This document shows positions 60,483 to 64,000 of a DNA stretch of 64,000 bases, piece by piece. The translations under genes were made by a program, and so were the position numbers. Source of the DNA: Arthrobacter sp. SPG23. Lineage in GTDB: Bacteria > Actinomycetota > Actinomycetes > Actinomycetales > Micrococcaceae. Each line of letters starts with the position of its first letter. The stretch's first letter is position 1. Below the pieces are notes generated by a model. It searched no databases, had not been told where the DNA came from, and was given only the letters and a program-made list of their open reading frames with translations. The stretch covers positions 55 to 64,054 of the forward strand of contig NZ_JYCN01000021.1 in assembly GCF_000876655.1 (NCBI RefSeq), in the 5' to 3' direction.

Positions 60483-62120
60483 CTAGCGCTTCTGCTTGAC
60501 GATTTTTTCCTGGTCGACCTGCGCCTCGTCGATGGGGGCGTATTCCTCATGCCCCGCACCAACCAGGAGGCTGTCGCCCTCGCCGAAGAAGCCCTTCTTG
60601 AAGGCCACGATCGAGGTCTTCAGTGCTTCTGCGGTGTCATCGTCCATGACGTTGGTCTGTGCCAGCGTCGTCAGGATGGAGGACTTGTGCTTCAGGTGCT
60701 CCAGGAACTCGGTCTCGAAGCGGTTGATGTCCTCAACCGGAACGTCGTCCAGGTAGCCGTTGGTACCGGCCCAGATGGACACAACCTGGTTCTCGACCGG
60801 GAACGGCGAGTACTGGCCCTGCTTGAGCAGTTCCATCAGGCGTGCACCACGGGTCAGCTGCTGGCGCGATGCGGCGTCGAGATCCGACGCGAACATTGCG
60901 AACGCCTGCATGTCGCGGTACTGGGCCAGTTCCAGCTTCAAAGTACCGGAGACCTTCTTCATGGACTTCACCTGCGCTGCGCCACCCACGCGGGACACGG
61001 AGACACCCACGTCGACGGCCGGACGCTGGTTGGCGTTGAAGAGGTCCGACTGCAGGAAGATCTGGCCATCGGTAATGGAGATCACGTTGGTCGGGATGTA
61101 GGCGGAGACGTCGTTTGCCTTGGTCTCGATAAGCGGAAGACCGGTCATCGAGCCTGCGCCCAGCTCGTCCGAGAGCTTTGCACAACGCTCCAGCAGACGG
61201 GAGTGCAAGTAGAAGACGTCACCCGGGTAGGCTTCGCGTCCCGGCGGGCGGCGGAGCAGCAGTGAGACTGCACGGTAGGCCTCAGCCTGCTTGGACAGGT
61301 CATCAAACACGATGAGGACGTGCTTGCCGCCGTACATCCAGTGCTGGCCGATAGCCGAACCGGCGTAGGGGGCCAGGTACTTGAAGCCTGCGGGGTCGGA
61401 CGCGGGGGAAGCCACGATGGTGGTGTATTCCAGTGCGCCGTTGTCCTCGAGCGTCTGGCGAACAGCCGCGATGGTGGACGCCTTCTGGCCGATGGCCACG
61501 TAGATGCAGCGCACCTGCTTGGTGACATCTCCGGAAGCCCAGTTGGCCTTCTGGTTGATGATGGTGTCGATCGCGATTGCCGACTTGCCGGTCTGGCGGT
61601 CGCCAATGATCAGCTGACGCTGGCCGCGGCCGATCGGGATCATGGCGTCGATAGCCTTCAGACCGGTCTGCATCGGTTCGTGAACCGACTTACGCTGGGT
61701 CACGCCGGGCGCCTGGAGTTCCAGTGCACGGGTGGCTTCAGCCTTGATTTCGCCGAGGTCGTCGATCGGCTGGCCCAGCGGGTCAACCACGCGGCCGAGG
61801 AAGGCGTCGCCGACCGGCACGGACAGAACCTGACCGGTGCGGTGAACTTCCTGGCCTTCTTCGATTCCGGTGAAGTCACCGAGGACGATGACGCCGATTT
61901 CGCGGACGTCGAGGTTCTGGGCCAGGCCCAGCGTGCCGTCTTCGAAACGAAGCAACTCGTTCGCCATGACCGAGGGAAGGCCCTCAACACGGGCGATGCC
62001 GTCACCTGCGGTGGTCACACGGCCGACCTCTACGCGCTCTGCGTTTCCGGGTTCGTAGGACGCCGCGAACTCGTTCAACGCAATACGGACGTCGTCGGCG
62101 TTGATGGTCAATTCGGCCAT
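60483..62120 (-). CDS. atpA: ATP synthase F1 alpha subunit
   Basis: This 545-residue non-catalytic subunit has Walker [15 protein letters not shown], the arginine-finger region [13 protein letters not shown], and a C-terminal acidic/Lys tail. The frame is open upstream to 62162, but [12 protein letters not shown] at 62120 is the family N-terminus and is preceded by CAGGGA. Confidence 0.98.
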   Translation of the reverse strand: MAELTINADDVRIALNEFAASYEPGNAERVEVGRVTTAGDGIARVEGLPSVMANELLRFEDGTLGLAQNLDVREIGVIVLGDFTGIEEGQEVHRTGQVLSVPVGDAFLGRVVDPLGQPIDDLGEIKAEATRALELQAPGVTQRKSVHEPMQTGLKAIDAMIPIGRGQRQLIIGDRQTGKSAIAIDTIINQKANWASGDVTKQVRCIYVAIGQKASTIAAVRQTLEDNGALEYTTIVASPASDPAGFKYLAPYAGSAIGQHWMYGGKHVLIVFDDLSKQAEAYRAVSLLLRRPPGREAYPGDVFYLHSRLLERCAKLSDELGAGSMTGLPLIETKANDVSAYIPTNVISITDGQIFLQSDLFNANQRPAVDVGVSVSRVGGAAQVKSMKKVSGTLKLELAQYRDMQAFAMFASDLDAASRQQLTRGARLMELLKQGQYSPFPVENQVVSIWAGTNGYLDDVPVEDINRFETEFLEHLKHKSSILTTLAQTNVMDDDTAEALKTSIVAFKKGFFGEGDSLLVGAGHEEYAPIDEAQVDQEKIVKQKR

Positions 62121-62202
62121 CTGCAGTCCCTGCTCTCCTGTTTTCGTGATCATCGTTGTCACGATGACCGGGGTTTCTATCAGTTAAGTTGTGCTTGTCC
62201 GG

Positions 62203-63029
62203 TTAGCCGGCAAGCTGACGCTGGAGCTGGCCCAGGCGGGTAAGCAACGAAGCGTCAACCACTTCATCACCAACCTGGATCCGGATGCCACCGATCAGTG
62301 CCGGGTCAACGTTCATGTTGATCTTGAGCTCGCGCCCGTACAGGGCGTTCAGCCCTGCCTGCAGTCGGCTGGTCTGTGTCTCCGTCAGCGGACGGGTGAC
62401 GTCGACCGTTGCGATCCAGCGCTGCTGGCGCTTGGCTGCAAGTTCAGCGAAACGACGCACAAGGCTGGTTGCCTTGAGGCCACGGGGCTGCGAAACTGCC
62501 TGTCCGATAAGGACTTTCGCTTCCTCGTTTGCATTGGGAACGAGCTTCTCGGCGAGGGCAGTCTTGGCAGCCGGGCTCGCCTGCGGCTCGGACAGAGCAC
62601 GCTGTACCTCGTGGCTGGAATCAACGGCGTGGTTGAAGGCGAACAGATCGTTCTCCAGCGTTTCCAGTCCGGTGATTCCTGAGGCAGAGACGGCCGACTT
62701 GTTCTCAGCAACGGCAATTACCACCGAAGCGGCAAGAGTCTCGAGTGCATCGCCGATATCCCGAGCCGACGCCCAGCGTGAACCGGCCAGTCCGCTCGCA
62801 ATTTCCGCAGCGTCGGTGGAGACTTTTCCACCGAAGAGCTGCTTGACCAGTGCCGACTTTTCGTCGCTGCTGCGGGACGGATCAGTCAGGGCACGGCGCA
62901 GGCCGGCCGAGCTGTCCACTGTTCCCAGGATTCCGAAGAGTTCCTTTGCCAACTGCAGCGAAGCGAAGGGAAGCTTGGCTTCCAACGCAACCAGCGCCGC
63001 GGTCAGCGATTCGCTCGATACACCTGCCA

Positions 63030-63030
<1 letters not shown>
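62203..63030 (-). CDS. atpH: ATP synthase F1 delta subunit (long form)
   Basis: This 275-residue stator subunit links b to alpha. At about 275 residues it is roughly 95 longer than the E. coli delta (about 177), as is usual in Streptomyces-like actinobacteria. The canonical core (about 150-275) ends IGGIRIQVGDEVVDASLLTRL, and the N-terminal extension repeats a helical pattern. The ATG overlaps the atpF stop by one base. Confidence 0.95.
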
Positions 63031-63581
<551 letters not shown>

Positions 63582-63630
63582 TCACCCGTCCTTATCTACT
63601 CGGTTCTGGATGTTCGCTAGGTTCTAACGC

Positions 63631-63849
63631 TTAGGAGAGAACGAAAGCGAAGACCAGGCCGAGGATGGCGAGTGCTTCAGTCAGCGCGAGGCCGAGGAAT
63701 GCGATCGGCTGCAGGACGCGCTGGGCTTCCGGCTGACGTGCCACACCATTGATGTAAGCCGCGAACACGAGACCCACACCGATACCACCGCCGATAGCGG
63801 AGAGGCCGTAGCCGATGAGGTTGAGGGAGCCGTTGATGGAGCCTTCCAT
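63631..63849 (-). CDS. atpE: ATP synthase F0 c subunit
   Basis: This 72-residue hairpin proteolipid has a Gly-rich first helix ([14 protein letters not shown]), polar loop RQPE at 38-41, and second helix with the proton-binding Glu at position 58 (LTEALAIL). It is an H+ type c subunit; the sodium-binding Gln and Ser/Thr pattern is not evident. AAAGGAAG precedes the ATG at 63849. Confidence 0.98.
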   Translation of the reverse strand: MEGSINGSLNLIGYGLSAIGGGIGVGLVFAAYINGVARQPEAQRVLQPIAFLGLALTEALAILGLVFAFVLS

Positions 63850-63929
63850 TTTTCTTCCTTTCAAGATGCCACCCGTGTGGCAGGTTGTTTGGGTTGCTTC
63901 ATCCCCGCGAAGGGGAAGTATGTGGGTGC

Positions 63930-64000
63930 CTAGTGGCTGTCCGCGTGCAGGGCGCCTTCGATGTAGATGGCAGTCAGCAGCGTGAAGACGTAAGCCTGCA
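63930..64000 (-). CDS. atpB: ATP synthase F0 a subunit, C-terminal end (partial)
   Basis: The last 22 residues, [20 protein letters not shown] and then SH, match the conserved C-terminus of subunit a, the proton half-channel. The stop at 63930-63932 is 80 bp before atpE on the minus strand. The rest lies beyond the right edge. Confidence 0.95.
   Translation of the reverse strand, partial: QAYVFTLLTAIYIEGALHADSH

Overview
The window is a high-GC, densely packed chromosomal segment from an actinomycete, most likely Arthrobacter, Pseudarthrobacter or a close relative (Micrococcaceae). The indicators are GC-rich coding bias, NucS in place of MutS/MutL, a DUF3039/DUF2017/DUF2550 set typical of actinobacteria, a short epsilon and a long delta ATP-synthase subunit, and many genes with a -10 box lying directly on the start codon. 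I see no rRNA, tRNA, CRISPR array, insertion sequence, prophage or plasmid gene. It reads as core and near-core chromosome with a few accessory clusters.

Layout. 1-4.6 kb: a MarR regulator, a transglutaminase-like protein, a lipoprotein, a DUF1684 protein, an FAH-family hydrolase and a GtrA membrane protein. 4.6-10.4 kb: a tight minus-strand NAD de novo operon, nrtR-nadA-nadB-nadC-cysteine desulfurase, with a 27-bp palindromic operator candidate upstream. 10.5-12.6 kb: an Lrp/AsnC regulator divergent from an amino-acid permease, followed by a 62-bp palindrome. 12.8-16.1 kb: a 2-oxoacid dehydrogenase-like cluster with E1 alpha, E1 beta, a stand-alone lipoyl domain and an alpha/beta hydrolase, but no E2 acyltransferase core. 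16.1-17.5 kb: a lipoprotein and a shortened WXG100/DUF1023-like protein. 17.7-22.1 kb: a metabolite symporter, HpaB-type monooxygenase, flavin reductase and divergent IclR regulator. 22.2-29.1 kb: an MFS exporter, SbcC-SbcD and an aquaporin. 29.3-37.5 kb: an ADP-ribosylglycohydrolase, a DUF4395 protein, a DEDDh-BRCT exonuclease, DedA, and the housekeeping run clpS-DUF2017-murI-MBL hydrolase / rph-rdgB. 37.5-39.5 kb: NAD salvage (pncB-pncA). 39.5-53.2 kb: a helicase, DUF3039, nagB, an ABC exporter, an old yellow enzyme, a CnoX-like thioredoxin/TPR protein, membrane proteins, a hydrolase, nucS and a cold-shock gene. 53.3-57.2 kb: an MprF-like lipid aminoacylase with a membrane esterase. 57.2-64 kb: DUF2550 and the ATP synthase operon (atpB partial, atpE-F-H-A-G-D-C).

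How parts fit together. De novo (nadABC plus the NifS-like Fe-S supplier) and salvage (pncBA) NAD synthesis both lie here; only the first shows an NrtR-like site. The hpaB/hpaC/symporter genes and their divergent IclR regulator form an aromatic-uptake and hydroxylation module with two palindromes in the shared control region. The MprF-like synthase and the membrane esterase overlap by 4 nt and probably add and remove aminoacyl groups on membrane lipids. The most unusual module is the E1-lipoyl-hydrolase cluster, which looks like a split form of the lipoyl plus alpha/beta-hydrolase E2 of acetoin-dehydrogenase-type systems but carries a branched-chain-type E1. The strongest global signal is that about 18 transcription-unit-first genes carry a TANNNT box ending 6 or 7 nt before the start codon, the arrangement expected for leaderless mRNAs.
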